Below the pieces are notes generated by a model that searched no databases, had not been told where the DNA came from, and saw only the letters and a program-made list of their open reading frames with translations. Of a DNA stretch of 64,000 nt, positions 50,249 through 59,322 are shown piece after piece. Both the position numbers and the translations under genes were made by a program. Origin of the DNA: an uncultured Bacteroidia bacterium (lineage in GTDB: Bacteria; Bacteroidota; Bacteroidia; Bacteroidales; F082); contig CADCJI010000011.1 of the NCBI GenBank assembly GCA_902801625.1, positions 1 through 64,000 on the forward strand. The letters run 5' to 3'. Each line of letters begins with the position of its first letter. Positions within the stretch are counted from its first letter, which is position 1.

Positions 50249-53200
50249 TTACATCTTAACAACACGCTGCACAACTGAGCCATTTGCGGTATTAACTTTG
50301 ACGAAGTATATGCCGTTTTGCAATTGGCTCATGTCAAGGCTCAATTCTCCATTTTCAGCAGACTTTTGCACAACACATTGGCACACAATGTCATAGACAC
50401 TGACAGAAACCATCTCCTCGGCTTCGATATTTAGCTGACCCGAAGTGGGATTAGGATAAAGCATCACATTGAGCAACGAGTTTTCGTCCACCGAAGCGTT
50501 TGTGATAAAGATGAAGTCATCACCATTGTCAGCCAAAGCAAACTCCGACTCACATTCCGAATACACAGCTTTCACCTTATAATAATTGGCGATGGCCCAA
50601 GCCACATCAGCATCAACATATCGTGTCTCCGTAATTCCAGTGATTTCCTTTATCATATCATCTGTATAATGGTCGATTACGACAACCGTATAGCTTTCAG
50701 GCACACGATCAGCCGGTGCAGTCCATTCTATCGACATTCCAACTGTTCCACGTCTAAGATTTGTCGGTGCAGAGCAAGGCAATACGGGAGCAGGTATTGT
50801 CACACATGCTTCGTTTGAACTGGTTTCAAATTCCTCACCATGGGCAACGATTTGATAACAGTAGGATGTGCCTATCTCAAGATTATCATCCTCAAATACA
50901 ATCCCCGTCACTTCTCCGATTTTCTCACCATTGCGCATGACATCGTAGGCAGTGGCCTGGTAGGCAGGTTTCCAACGCAGGTTGACCTGATACGTTCCCT
51001 CGTTCTCAACCCAATCGGCTTGCAAATCCTTGGGTGTGTTCGACCAGTCTACATTGATGAAAAACTTTTCGCTATCGAAGAGGTCGTTGGCATAGGCAGA
51101 GGAGCAATCAGTGGCTCTGTAATAAGCCTCGACAACATATTGGTACTCCGTACCAGGAACAGCTGTCTGATCCCTGAAAGTGGTGGTATTGGCCGAAGTC
51201 ACCTTGACACGCTTATAAGGCAGGTCGTCATTTTTGCGATAGGCAATATAACCCGAAACATCGGTGTTTCCAGAGGCTGACCATGTCAATTGCACATAGT
51301 CTCCATTATAGTTGAAATAAAAATCCTTCGGAGGCTCGCAGCCCTCGCCCGATGTAGCACAATACTCGTTGGAATTGGCTGTCTCACCACCATTGCAAAG
51401 AGCAGTCACATAGTAACAGTGACCTCCGATGTCCGTATTTTCATCAACATAGCGAAGCTCATGGGCCATATTGAACAGGAATCCGTCGCGATAGATGCAG
51501 TAGCCAAACTCGGGATCGTGATCGCTGTCCCAAGTGAGGACAATGGTCTGGTTGTTTTCAGGGTCGACCGTAGCCCTCAAATTATACGGAGCCTCGCAGA
51601 TGTTTTCATTGCCACAAGAGTTATTCAAAGTGCGCAGCAATCCTGCTTCCAATTCGGATGACGGTCCATTATATTCATAAACCACCTGATTCTGAGGATC
51701 CTTCACCTTAAAGGACAGATTGCTGATGGCGGAAGTGGGCTCCGTCCAGTAAAGATTATTGTTGCCAAGAGCCATTTGGAACCTTTGCAACTGGGCAGCC
51801 GATGTGTTTGTGGTCAAAAAGTCGATATAAGAACCTGCAGCGTTCTGCACCGTAATACCGCCACCATTCCAACCGTGGAAGTCAGAAGAGGTCATGATGA
51901 CCGTCCATTCACAATAAGGACCAAAGACAGCCTTGGTATGTGTAGTGCGGCCATAGGCAGACCCATTCACTGCCATAACGGAATAGTCGTACTGGTCGAA
52001 GAAAGGCACCTCGTCATCGCATGTCATGGCTTGGCCGGGCTCGACATTTTCGATTTCGTTGACAACAAAGCCATTACGCAAGACGACAACCTTGTCGATA
52101 CTGGTCAACGGTGTTCCTGTTTCGGTTTTTGTGGGGTTAGTCCACGATAGGTGACCCGTTAACGAGACGTCGCTGTCGATAGTTACAGCCAAGTCATTCG
52201 GAGCTTGTGGCATGTCGTTGTAAATATAGTCAGGAACGAAATCCGCAACAACTGCTTGGCTGCCCGAATACTCAAAATTCTCGCCATCGATGAGGAGATA
52301 GTTGTTAGAAGCACCGCCCCAGCCAAAGTTGAAATGGAACAAGCCGTCTACATCGTAACCGTCGCAGACAAAGGCGTGACCGCCACCGGTACCTTGGCCT
52401 GAGTAATACAGAGGGATACGTTGGTCGAGATTCGATTTCAGAAGGGAGATCCATTCGTCATAATTTCCTCCTTTTGAAATGAACGTTGCCTTGTCGGAAT
52501 AGGAAAAAAACGTGCTGATAGCCTCAGGCACATCGGCTGAATAGGCACCACTGCCATCGGATTCATACATCATATTGACCGACACGCCGCAATGATACAT
52601 TATCGTGGCCACCGCTTCTCTCTCCTGCGTGTTCGCACCATTGCCGTAATAGTCAATCATGTTGGCCCAATCGTAGGTAGTTGCTCCGAAATTGGCGCTC
52701 AAAGTCTGACCACCCCATTGGTAGCTATGCTCTCCCGTTCCCGTAACCGGCCACTCCCAATATTTCATGAGCTGTGACATAGCCGTAGCCACACAGCCCG
52801 TAGGATAGTTGTTTGGGACATACATATTGAAGGGAGCACCTTGGTCCCAGCGTGTCGAAATCAAAGGTTCAACGACCTCAAGACCTTTATTGGCTTGCAG
52901 AATACCGTGTTCCTCAAGGTTTTTCCAACGAATGACAATGTCGCTCGAAACAGGGTGGCCTTGTTCGACCACCGTGGCAATGCCCTTCGAAATCTCACCC
53001 AACATGAAGCGAAGGCCGTCGGGAGCGGTTTGGTAATCAAAACAGCCCTGGTCGGAATAGCCCAAGATGGGTGAAGAACTGTCGTCGGCAGCCACAATGA
53101 CATAACCTCCGTCGAAGTTGAAGACGTACATGGTCGCCATGCCGTTGTCGGCAAATTGTGTGTAAGCAAGTTGCAGGTCCTGCACCGCTTTTTTGGCAAA

Positions 53201-53323
53201 CAAAGCCTTATGCTGGACGAAATTCAGCCCCAAGCGTTGCGCCTTAGCCACATCAACGGGCTTGGCTTGAAGTGTTGTGATGCCCAAAAGCAGGGCAAGG
53301 ATAACGAGTAGTTTTCTTCTCAT
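50249..53323 (-). CDS. C10 cysteine protease, T9SS substrate, paralogue 3 (largest)
   Basis: 1024 residues. Signal peptide MRRKLLVILALLLGITTLQA, prodomain, catalytic Cys177 ('PTGCVATAMSQLMKYW'), His316 ('GGGHAFVCDGYD') and 'FHFNFGWGG'. Four or more Fn3-like modules (about 380-940) make it longer than its neighbours; the sorting domain is at the end ('VMLYPNPTSGQLNIEA', 'GIYFVKVNTANGSVVQRVV'). It lacks the 'PGGR-Y-A' insert found before Cys in the other two. A TATATTTG box lies about 195 nt upstream. Confidence 0.92.
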   Translation of the reverse strand: MRRKLLVILALLLGITTLQAKPVDVAKAQRLGLNFVQHKALFAKKAVQDLQLAYTQFADNGMATMYVFNFDGGYVIVAADDSSSPILGYSDQGCFDYQTAPDGLRFMLGEISKGIATVVEQGHPVSSDIVIRWKNLEEHGILQANKGLEVVEPLISTRWDQGAPFNMYVPNNYPTGCVATAMSQLMKYWEWPVTGTGEHSYQWGGQTLSANFGATTYDWANMIDYYGNGANTQEREAVATIMYHCGVSVNMMYESDGSGAYSADVPEAISTFFSYSDKATFISKGGNYDEWISLLKSNLDQRIPLYYSGQGTGGGHAFVCDGYDVDGLFHFNFGWGGASNNYLLIDGENFEYSGSQAVVADFVPDYIYNDMPQAPNDLAVTIDSDVSLTGHLSWTNPTKTETGTPLTSIDKVVVLRNGFVVNEIENVEPGQAMTCDDEVPFFDQYDYSVMAVNGSAYGRTTHTKAVFGPYCEWTVIMTSSDFHGWNGGGITVQNAAGSYIDFLTTNTSAAQLQRFQMALGNNNLYWTEPTSAISNLSFKVKDPQNQVVYEYNGPSSELEAGLLRTLNNSCGNENICEAPYNLRATVDPENNQTIVLTWDSDHDPEFGYCIYRDGFLFNMAHELRYVDENTDIGGHCYYVTALCNGGETANSNEYCATSGEGCEPPKDFYFNYNGDYVQLTWSASGNTDVSGYIAYRKNDDLPYKRVKVTSANTTTFRDQTAVPGTEYQYVVEAYYRATDCSSAYANDLFDSEKFFINVDWSNTPKDLQADWVENEGTYQVNLRWKPAYQATAYDVMRNGEKIGEVTGIVFEDDNLEIGTSYCYQIVAHGEEFETSSNEACVTIPAPVLPCSAPTNLRRGTVGMSIEWTAPADRVPESYTVVVIDHYTDDMIKEITGITETRYVDADVAWAIANYYKVKAVYSECESEFALADNGDDFIFITNASVDENSLLNVMLYPNPTSGQLNIEAEEMVSVSVYDIVCQCVVQKSAENGELSLDMSQLQNGIYFVKVNTANGSVVQRVVKM

Positions 53324-53373
53324 AGTCTATGATTTTAAGTAACTGTTCAAAATTAAACTGAAGTATTATAAGC

Positions 53374-53439
53374 AATCAGCCTTCAGCTATCAGCTATGTT
53401 GAACCATGGCTGACGGCTGACGGCTGATGGCTGACTGCC
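53374..53439. repeat. GGCTGAC-type tandem/inverted repeats
   Basis: ATCAGCCTTCAGCTATCAGCT (53375-53395) is followed by four direct units of GGCTGAC/GGCTGAT (53408-53436), which are roughly complementary to the first part. This lies in the long leader of paralogue 3 (gap 53324-53532, no gene). Confidence 0.6.
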
Positions 53440-53517
53440 AAATTTTCTGGCCTTTTATGTAAACTAATTATGCTCATCAACTTAATGAAACGATTTTCTT
53501 TTCTGTTTTTAAAGCGG

Positions 53518-53525
53518 CAAATATA
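53518..53525 (-). promoter_or_regulatory. -7 box TATATTTG upstream of C10 paralogue 3
   Basis: The reverse complement of CAAATATA; if used, it gives a leader of about 190 nt that contains the GGCTGAC repeats. Confidence 0.45.
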
Positions 53526-53532
53526 CACATTT

Positions 53533-54795
53533 TCAGGTTTTCTGTTCCTTTTTCTTTGCCGCAGGGAACAAAATGTTGTTCAAAATGAGGCGATAACCGG
53601 GTGAATTGGGGTGCATGTCAAGCTCGGTGGGCGGGTCGCCAACGAGGTGCTGGTAGTCCTCGGGGTCGTGGCCACCGAGGAAGGTCCAAAAGCCGTTGCC
53701 AAAGTTGCCATGAATGTAGCGGTCCTCGTTCAAGGCACCGTTGTCGCCCAAGACAACAACAGAAGGCTTCACATAGTTCTTGTTGAAGGCTGTGGTCTGA
53801 CCCATAAAGCCTTTCACCAAGCGTTCGTGGCATTGCGTGAGCATGGTCGGAACGGGGTCCCACTTGGCCGAGAAATCGAAGAGCAGGAAATAGTCGTTCT
53901 GTTCGTTCACCAAACGCGAACGGCCTTGGGTAACGTCAATGTTGGAAACCTCATATTCCTGTGGATTGATCGAAACCGAGAAGTCGGTAAAGGCAAAACA
54001 GTTTTCGTAGTTCAAGCGTTGCGGGTCTCCGCTGCGGATGGGGTCGCCGTCGAACATATAGTCGCAGATGTCGAGGCCGTCGGCTGCGAGGGCAATATCG
54101 AAACTGTCGGGAGCGGAGCACATGGAGAACATGTAGCCGCCGCCTGCCACAAACTCACGGATTTTCTTCACTACTGCAAGCTTCAACTGAGAAACCTTGC
54201 TGAAACCCCAGCGTTGTGCCGTGGCTTCCTGCATCCTGACATCTTCTTGATACCATGGGTAGTTGCGGTAGCGTGCCCAGAACTTGCCATATTGTCCCGT
54301 GAAGTCCTCGTGGTGCAGATGGAGCCAGTCGTAGGTGGGCAGAACTCCTTGCAGCACTTCGTCGTCATAAACCACATCGTAAGGAATCTCGGCGTAGGTC
54401 AGCACAAGGGTGACGGCATCATCCCAAGGCAGGTTGTTTTTTGGCGCATACACTGCGATGCGCGGCACCTTTTGGAGTTTCATCTCGTCCATGTTGACAC
54501 CTGGGTCAGCAATTTCAGCGAGGATGGCGTCGGCTTGTGCGTCGGCGATGACGTTGTACGACACGTTGCGCATCTTGCACTCGCGTTCAAACATCTCGTG
54601 GTAAGGGATCAGGTAGCTCCCTCCCCTATAGTTCAGCAGCCAACTGATCTCCACCTCGCGTTGCAGCACCCAATAGGCCACGCCGTAAGCTTTCAGGTGG
54701 TTGGTCTGGGTGTTGTCCATGGGAATGAGAAGATAGGCGGCCTTTGATGGAAGGGCTAAAACCAAAAGGAGAAGAATAAGATATAGTTTGCGCAT
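53533..54795 (-). CDS. conserved exported Bacteroidota protein (often mislabelled asparagine synthetase B)
   Basis: 420 residues. Signal peptide MRKLYLILLLLVLALPSKA. The mature part begins 'AYLLIPMDNTQTNHLKAYGVAYW', has 'KVPRIAVYAPKNNLPWDDAVTLVLTYAEIPYDVVYDDEV', 'GGGYMFSMCSAPDSFDIALA' and 'NFGNGFWTFLGGHDPEDYQH'. The Cys in the GGY-MFSMCSA turn and the flavodoxin-like front part resemble a glutamine-amidotransferase/ThuA-like fold, but there is no synthetase domain. Signal peptide and context indicate the periplasm. Function unknown. Confidence 0.75.
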   Translation of the reverse strand: MRKLYLILLLLVLALPSKAAYLLIPMDNTQTNHLKAYGVAYWVLQREVEISWLLNYRGGSYLIPYHEMFERECKMRNVSYNVIADAQADAILAEIADPGVNMDEMKLQKVPRIAVYAPKNNLPWDDAVTLVLTYAEIPYDVVYDDEVLQGVLPTYDWLHLHHEDFTGQYGKFWARYRNYPWYQEDVRMQEATAQRWGFSKVSQLKLAVVKKIREFVAGGGYMFSMCSAPDSFDIALAADGLDICDYMFDGDPIRSGDPQRLNYENCFAFTDFSVSINPQEYEVSNIDVTQGRSRLVNEQNDYFLLFDFSAKWDPVPTMLTQCHERLVKGFMGQTTAFNKNYVKPSVVVLGDNGALNEDRYIHGNFGNGFWTFLGGHDPEDYQHLVGDPPTELDMHPNSPGYRLILNNILFPAAKKKEQKT

Positions 54796-54839
54796 GGCGG
54801 TAATCCTAGATTAATAGGGCGCAAAAATAAGAAAAAACT

Positions 54840-55769
54840 TCAATACTTCACATACTGCTCCAAAAGCGGGTTTACCTCCCCTTCTTCCTTGAGCAATTCC
54901 TCCAGTTGCGCCCAATTTTTGATCATGCCACGTTTTTCGCGCTGGTTGACGATGCGTTTCACCTGCTCGTAGCTGAGGTAAGGATGATGCACCAAAGTCT
55001 TGAAATCCGCGCGATTAACATCGACTTTCCGTATTTCGACCGCACCTAAATTAATATAAGGCTGTATGGCCGCGAAACGCGCATCGTCCATGCCTTTCAC
55101 ATCGCGAAGCTGCTCCTTGTCCACAAAACCGCCCAACTTCTCTCGGAACTCGATGATGCGCACTGCCGTGTAAGAGCCTATCTGCGGCAACTCCACCAAG
55201 GTGGTCGAGTCTACCGTATTCAAGTCGACGATGGGGATGGCTTTCTTTTCAGCAGGAGCGGTCGTTGAGCCATTTGCGGTCGTTGAGCCCGTCGAAACGC
55301 CGCTTTTAGCAGAAGTTTTAGTATTTTTCTCTCTTGAAACCTCAGGCAACACAATGAAAGGCTCCAGCTGAGCAAACTCTTCCTCGCTGATGGTGTAAAG
55401 CTTGCCCAAATCGTTTTTCGAGTAGAACTTGCCGCCTTTGGCCTTGTAGTTCATGATGTTGCGCACCTGACGGTCGGTGAGACCCATTTGCAGCCATTCT
55501 TCTTCCGTGAGGGTATTGGGATTGAAGGGAAAAGGATGCAGCTCCGCCACCTCTTGAGGCTTCTCAGTTTGTTGCTGTTGTTGCTGCTCGATGGCCGCCT
55601 GACGCAAAGCCAACAAGGAGTCCAGATTGTGCAAGGAGGCGTCACTCAGCGACTTGCGCGACGGATGAAACAGACAGGCCAAAATCAATACCAGTATCAA
55701 TGCTAGTATCGTGATGATGGCAACGCGCTCGCCTTTGCTGAAGGAAAACCATTTGCGCAAGGAATCCAT
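54840..55769 (-). CDS. ComEA-like helix-hairpin-helix protein
   Basis: 309 residues from the ATG at 55769. One N-terminal transmembrane helix (VAIITILALILVLILACLF), then three HhH-type regions: 'LTEEEWLQMGLTDRQVRNIMNYKAKGGKF', 'VDLNTVDSTTLVELPQIGSYTAVRIIEFREKLGGF' and 'VDVNRADFKTLVHHPYLSYEQVKRIVNQREKRG'. Residues about 155-172 ('GVSTGSTTANGSTTAPAEK') are encoded by an interspersed repeat. ComEA proteins bind incoming DNA; no other competence genes are nearby, so only the fold is sure. Confidence 0.82.
   Translation of the reverse strand: MDSLRKWFSFSKGERVAIITILALILVLILACLFHPSRKSLSDASLHNLDSLLALRQAAIEQQQQQQTEKPQEVAELHPFPFNPNTLTEEEWLQMGLTDRQVRNIMNYKAKGGKFYSKNDLGKLYTISEEEFAQLEPFIVLPEVSREKNTKTSAKSGVSTGSTTANGSTTAPAEKKAIPIVDLNTVDSTTLVELPQIGSYTAVRIIEFREKLGGFVDKEQLRDVKGMDDARFAAIQPYINLGAVEIRKVDVNRADFKTLVHHPYLSYEQVKRIVNQREKRGMIKNWAQLEELLKEEGEVNPLLEQYVKY
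55255..55306 (-). repeat. GTTTCGACGGGCTCAACGAC repeat inside the ComEA-like gene
   Basis: Contains two copies of GGCTCAACGACCGC on the minus strand, in frame, giving the peptide GSTTA twice. It matches the gap repeats at 55783 and 57213 and the dnaX copy at 62171. Confidence 0.8.
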
Positions 55770-55782
55770 ATTCTTTGGTTTC

Positions 55783-55836
55783 GGGCCCTTCGACAAGCTC
55801 AGGGACCCTCGGCCGTTGAGCCCGTCGGAACGCCGA
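55783..55836. repeat. CCCTTCGACAAGCTCAGGG repeat, gap copy 1
   Basis: GGGCCCTTCGACAAGCTC then AGGGACCCT, then GTTGAGCCCGTCGGAACGCC. It fills the 70-nt gap between the NSS transporter and ComEA-like genes. Confidence 0.85.
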
Positions 55837-55839
55837 CTA

Positions 55840-57192
55840 TTATTTAATCAATCCACTGACAAACACTACCGTGATGGCAATGGGAGCTAGATAACGAATA
55901 ATAAAGAAGATAATCTTTTTCAACGATGCCTTGATGGTACCCTCGTTGGTCACCTCCTCGAAGAACTTGGCCTTGCCTAGTCGCCAACCCACGAAGATGA
56001 CGATCAACACACCACCGAGGGGCAAGAGAATGTTGGATGAGACAAAGTCCATGAGGTCGAAGACGGTCCTGCCGCCAATGGCAAAGGGCGTGTTCTCCAT
56101 CAGACTCAAGGAGGCAAAACTACCGATGAATAGCGTGGCTACACAAGCCCATACCGTCGACCACTTGCGGTTAATATGAAGTTCCTCGGAGAGGTAGGCC
56201 ACCACAACCTCAAGCAGCGAAATCGTGGAAGTCAGCGCGGCAATGGCCAACAGCACAAAAAAGATGATGCAGAAGATATAGCCTCCTGTCATCTGGTTGA
56301 AGATCATCGGTATCGTATTGAACACCAACCCCATGCCTGCTGTCGGACGGATGCCAAACGAGAAAGCCGCAGGGAAGATGACAAGACCCGCCAACACGGC
56401 AATCAAGGTGTCGGCAAGCACCACGGAAAAGGCGGTGGAAGTCAGGTTGTCCTTTTTCTTGATGTATGAACCATAGGTAATGAGCGCCCCCATGCCGAGA
56501 CTCAACGAGAAGAAGCCCTGGCCCAAAGCACTGATGAGGACATTGCCATCGATTTTAGAGAAATCCGGACTGAAAAGGAACGACAATCCTTCATTAGCCC
56601 CTGGTAGCGTCACAGAGCGTATACCCAAGACGATAAGGATGACCAAAAGCAGCGGCATAAGGATTTTTGCATATCTCTCAATGCCGTTTTGCACTCCTTT
56701 GAAGACCACAAAGCCGGTTAGGAAAATGAAGATGGCCTGCCACATCACATTGCGCCAACCCATATTATGGAAGTCGGCAAAGTCTTGTTCCATGGCAGCC
56801 AAATCCTTGCCTTGGAACGAGTTGGACACTGCTTTGATGATGTATTCCAAAGTCCAGCCCGACACAGTGGAATAGAACGCAAAGATAATGAAACCACACA
56901 ACACACCCATATAGCCAACAATCGACCACGCCGACTTAGGCGCAAGTTTCTTGAAGGCTCCGACGGCGTTGCTTTGTGAACGGCGACCGATGACTAGTTC
57001 CGACAACATCACAGGAATGCCGAGGAAGATGACCACAGCGAGATAAACCAATAGGAATGCCGCTCCGCCGTTGTTGCCCAATTCGCATGGGAAACGGTAG
57101 ATATTACCCAATCCGATGGCCGAGCCCGCAGCAGCGGCAATAATGCCTATCTTCGAGCCAAAGCCATCTCGCTTTTTCTTTTCTTCAGCCAT
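55840..57192 (-). CDS. neurotransmitter:sodium symporter (NSS/SNF) family transporter
   Basis: 450 residues with 11-12 transmembrane helices. The unwound TM1 motif 'IGLGNIYRFPCELGNNGGAAFLLVYL' (Na+ and substrate site) and 'GYMGVLCGFIIFAFYSTVSGWTLEYI' match LeuT-type bacterial NSS proteins. Likely imports an amino acid with Na+; substrate not determined. It may use the Na+ gradient made by HppA. Both flanks are copies of the same repeat. Confidence 0.9.
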   Translation of the reverse strand: MAEEKKKRDGFGSKIGIIAAAAGSAIGLGNIYRFPCELGNNGGAAFLLVYLAVVIFLGIPVMLSELVIGRRSQSNAVGAFKKLAPKSAWSIVGYMGVLCGFIIFAFYSTVSGWTLEYIIKAVSNSFQGKDLAAMEQDFADFHNMGWRNVMWQAIFIFLTGFVVFKGVQNGIERYAKILMPLLLVILIVLGIRSVTLPGANEGLSFLFSPDFSKIDGNVLISALGQGFFSLSLGMGALITYGSYIKKKDNLTSTAFSVVLADTLIAVLAGLVIFPAAFSFGIRPTAGMGLVFNTIPMIFNQMTGGYIFCIIFFVLLAIAALTSTISLLEVVVAYLSEELHINRKWSTVWACVATLFIGSFASLSLMENTPFAIGGRTVFDLMDFVSSNILLPLGGVLIVIFVGWRLGKAKFFEEVTNEGTIKASLKKIIFFIIRYLAPIAITVVFVSGLIK

Positions 57193-57212
57193 ATTGTTAT
57201 TCTAATAAGTTA

Positions 57213-57268
57213 GGCCCTTCGACAAGCTCAGGGACCCTGGCGGTCGTTGAGCCTGTCGAAACGCCGCA
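57213..57268. repeat. CCCTTCGACAAGCTCAGGG repeat, gap copy 2
   Basis: GGCCCTTCGACAAGCTCAGG then GACCCTGGCGGTCGTTGAGC then CTGTCGAAACGCCGC. It is the most complete copy, between upp and the NSS gene. Confidence 0.85.
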
Positions 57269-57275
57269 TTATAGT

Positions 57276-57935
57276 TTAACGCTTTTCTCCGTATGCCAGG
57301 TCACCCACATCGCCAATGCCTGGGACAACGTAGGCACGTGCCGTCAGTTCCTCATCAATGCTACCCACCCAGATGGTGACGGGCAGGCGCGACATGGTGC
57401 GCTCCACATAATCCAAACCGTCTTGTGAAGCCACAGCCACAGCAATATGAATCTCCTTCGGCATCATGTCCTCCATCAAACCATTCAGAGTCTTCACGAT
57501 GGACTCCCCCGTCGCCAATAGCGGATCACAGACAATCAAAACGCGGTCCTCGATATCGGGCGAAGAGAAATATTCCACGCGTATCTCAGAGTCTTCCTCA
57601 TTCTTGTCATATTTGCGATAGGCAGCAATGAAGGCACTGTCCGCTTGGTCAAACATGCTGAGCATTCCATTGTGGAACGGCAAGCCAGCGCGCAAGATGG
57701 TAGCAATGACAGGTTGCTCGTGCATCGTCCTTATCGACTTGATTCCAAGAGGGGTAGTCACCTCTTCATCATCATATTCAAAAGACTTACTGATTTCGTA
57801 AGCCATAATCTGACCGATGCGTTCGAGGTTGCGGCGAAAACGCATACGATCCTGTTGGATGACAGCATCGCGGAGTTCAGCCATGTATTGGTTGAAGACG
57901 CTGTCGGTTTTCTCTAAATTGTGAATTTCAATCAT
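57276..57935 (-). CDS. upp: uracil phosphoribosyltransferase
   Basis: 219 residues from the ATG at 57935; the longer frame has no start support. 'RFRRNLERIGQIMAYEISKS', 'ILRAGLPFHNGML' and the PRPP loop 'VLIVCDPLLATGESIVKTL', and a C-terminal 'AYVVPGIGDVGDLAYGEKR' are family hallmarks. It converts uracil and PRPP to UMP in pyrimidine salvage. A -7 box TATCTTTG lies 17 nt upstream. Confidence 0.95.
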   Translation of the reverse strand: MIEIHNLEKTDSVFNQYMAELRDAVIQQDRMRFRRNLERIGQIMAYEISKSFEYDDEEVTTPLGIKSIRTMHEQPVIATILRAGLPFHNGMLSMFDQADSAFIAAYRKYDKNEEDSEIRVEYFSSPDIEDRVLIVCDPLLATGESIVKTLNGLMEDMMPKEIHIAVAVASQDGLDYVERTMSRLPVTIWVGSIDEELTARAYVVPGIGDVGDLAYGEKR

Positions 57936-57952
57936 AGTGTTGGTATTTGGCA

Positions 57953-57960
57953 CAAAGATA
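57953..57960 (-). promoter_or_regulatory. -7 box TATCTTTG for upp
   Basis: The reverse complement of CAAAGATA; a TTG about 22 nt further upstream (57983-57985) may be the -33. Confidence 0.55.
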
Positions 57961-58034
57961 GGGAAAAGAAACAAATCTTTCGCAATACAGCCATTATTTT
58001 TTTTCAAAAACTATCGTGCATTACAAAATTTACC

Positions 58035-58042
58035 TATTTTTG
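58035..58042 (+). promoter_or_regulatory. -7 box TATTTTTG for the 66-aa gene
   Basis: TATTTTTGCA, 59 nt before the start at 58102; no clear -33. Confidence 0.5.
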
Positions 58043-58101
58043 CATTACTAAAACTCTAAAACGAATTACGCCAAAAATAAAGAAAGAAAGGAAAAATCAC
58101 C

Positions 58102-58302
58102 ATGGCAGAAGGCTTGAAAGAAAACTGGAAAAAAGTCGGTAAGGACTGGGCTTCTTTGGGCGAGGATTTGGGCAAATCACTCATCAAATCGGTCAAGGCT
58201 GGAGTGAGCGCAGCCACCAAATGGGCCGAAGACGAGCCTAAAAAAGAAGCTGAAGCCAAGGCCGAGGATGCCAAAGAAGAAGAGCCCAAGGCTGAGAAAT
58301 AA
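58102..58302 (+). CDS. small charged helical protein, 66 aa
   Basis: 66 residues, rich in Lys, Glu and Ala, with an amphipathic first half ('LKENWKKVGKDWASLGEDLGKSLIKSVKAG') and an acidic/basic tail. No signal peptide. It has its own -7 box and a terminator, which supports a real gene. Similar short KE/AE-rich proteins occur in Bacteroidota without known role. Confidence 0.65.
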   Translation: MAEGLKENWKKVGKDWASLGEDLGKSLIKSVKAGVSAATKWAEDEPKKEAEAKAEDAKEEEPKAEK

Positions 58303-58350
58303 CAGCACTTTAACGCTATCGCATCCAAGTTAGTGTGAAATGCTTTGGAA

Positions 58351-58379
58351 CACAGACAAGTTGTGTCTGTGCGTTGTTT
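58351..58379 (+). terminator. terminator after the 66-aa gene
   Basis: CACAGACA and TGTCTGTG pair around a 5-nt loop, followed by CGTTGTTTATTT. Confidence 0.6.
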
Positions 58380-59307
58380 ATTTGTGCTTTTTCCAAACCT
58401 TAAGCAAAACTTTACCGATGGGCGAAAGCCGATTGGAAGTATAGGATGGGTATTTGGCCTCCGTACCGCCAAAACCAAGATAGAAACGAGCCAAATTCTC
58501 ATCATCTGAGCCCTCGAAATCAAAAGTCATCGGTTGGTTGGCATATTTTTGTATCACCTGATCCAAGAGATAGGTCATGGCTTGGCGTTGCTTGCCCTCC
58601 ACGGTCAGACCTGAAAACAGGAAAGTGATGCGATCCTTGGTTTTCATGAAGATGGCGGCACAAATCAACTGTCCTATTCCTTTTTCGTTCACCCCCAACA
58701 TAAAGGCGGCATTCCGTTGCTGGGCCACCTGAGCCAAACGGGTCAGCACACCGTACTCGGCATCACCCCACTTGTCGAGCAAAGCGCCACGGTTGTCACG
58801 GAACAAGGCCACCACATGGTAAGGAATCACCGTTGTGACCAATTGCAGATTATTGTCTTCCGCCTTGGCCAAATTGCGCTTTGTGTTTTGGTGATAGCCC
58901 GCACGAATAGCCTCATAATCCTTATTCAAGTCAAGCAGCACATTTCTATGATATTCAACACCTTGAACATCGTTGTCGAAGCTATTGTTTTCATTCAACC
59001 TGATCTCGGCAAAACGGTATTTATTAGGAATGGCATTCAAAAACTCATTAGTCTTTTCGGGCGTCACGGGCTCTTTGGAAAACACGCCCAACTGTTGAAC
59101 GAAATAAGGCTGATAGAGGTAGTTGATACCGAATTTTTTACCACCCGTCAAAGGCATCACCGACTGGTAGTCATCCTCAACGAGGGCTTCCCACTGGGGA
59201 TGAACCATGTCGAGATACCATGAAAAAGCGTAAATGTTGCCACATTCAGCGATGGTGGCATCCCATTTTGATTTGTCGATTTGGTTATGTTGCAGATACT
59301 GTATCAT
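58378..59307 (-). CDS. FemAB/GNAT-like acyltransferase-fold protein
   Basis: 309 residues. 'NIYAFSWYLDMVHPQWEALVEDDYQSVMPL' is the typical beginning of Bacteroidota GNAT/FemAB-like proteins, and 'YHQNTKRNLAKAEDNN', 'FMLGVNEKGIGQLICAAIFM', 'MTYLLDQVIQKYANQPMTFDFEGSDDENLARFYLGFG' continue the double-GNAT layout. FemAB relatives add amino acids or peptides to cell-wall or polysaccharide precursors; the role here is not known. It starts 15 nt after the deacetylase-like gene. Confidence 0.75.
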   Translation of the reverse strand: MIQYLQHNQIDKSKWDATIAECGNIYAFSWYLDMVHPQWEALVEDDYQSVMPLTGGKKFGINYLYQPYFVQQLGVFSKEPVTPEKTNEFLNAIPNKYRFAEIRLNENNSFDNDVQGVEYHRNVLLDLNKDYEAIRAGYHQNTKRNLAKAEDNNLQLVTTVIPYHVVALFRDNRGALLDKWGDAEYGVLTRLAQVAQQRNAAFMLGVNEKGIGQLICAAIFMKTKDRITFLFSGLTVEGKQRQAMTYLLDQVIQKYANQPMTFDFEGSDDENLARFYLGFGGTEAKYPSYTSNRLSPIGKVLLKVWKKHK

Positions 59308-59322
59308 AGAATGAATTCAAAG

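Noticed and set aside
53611..54747. A 378-codon open frame on the plus strand.
   Set aside because: It is fully antisense to the exported protein gene at 53533-54795, which has a signal peptide and family pattern. The antisense frame has no start signals or domain.
53533..54795. Asparagine synthetase B.
   Set aside because: There is a signal peptide, no N-terminal catalytic Cys of the glutaminase domain and no ATP-pyrophosphatase motif.
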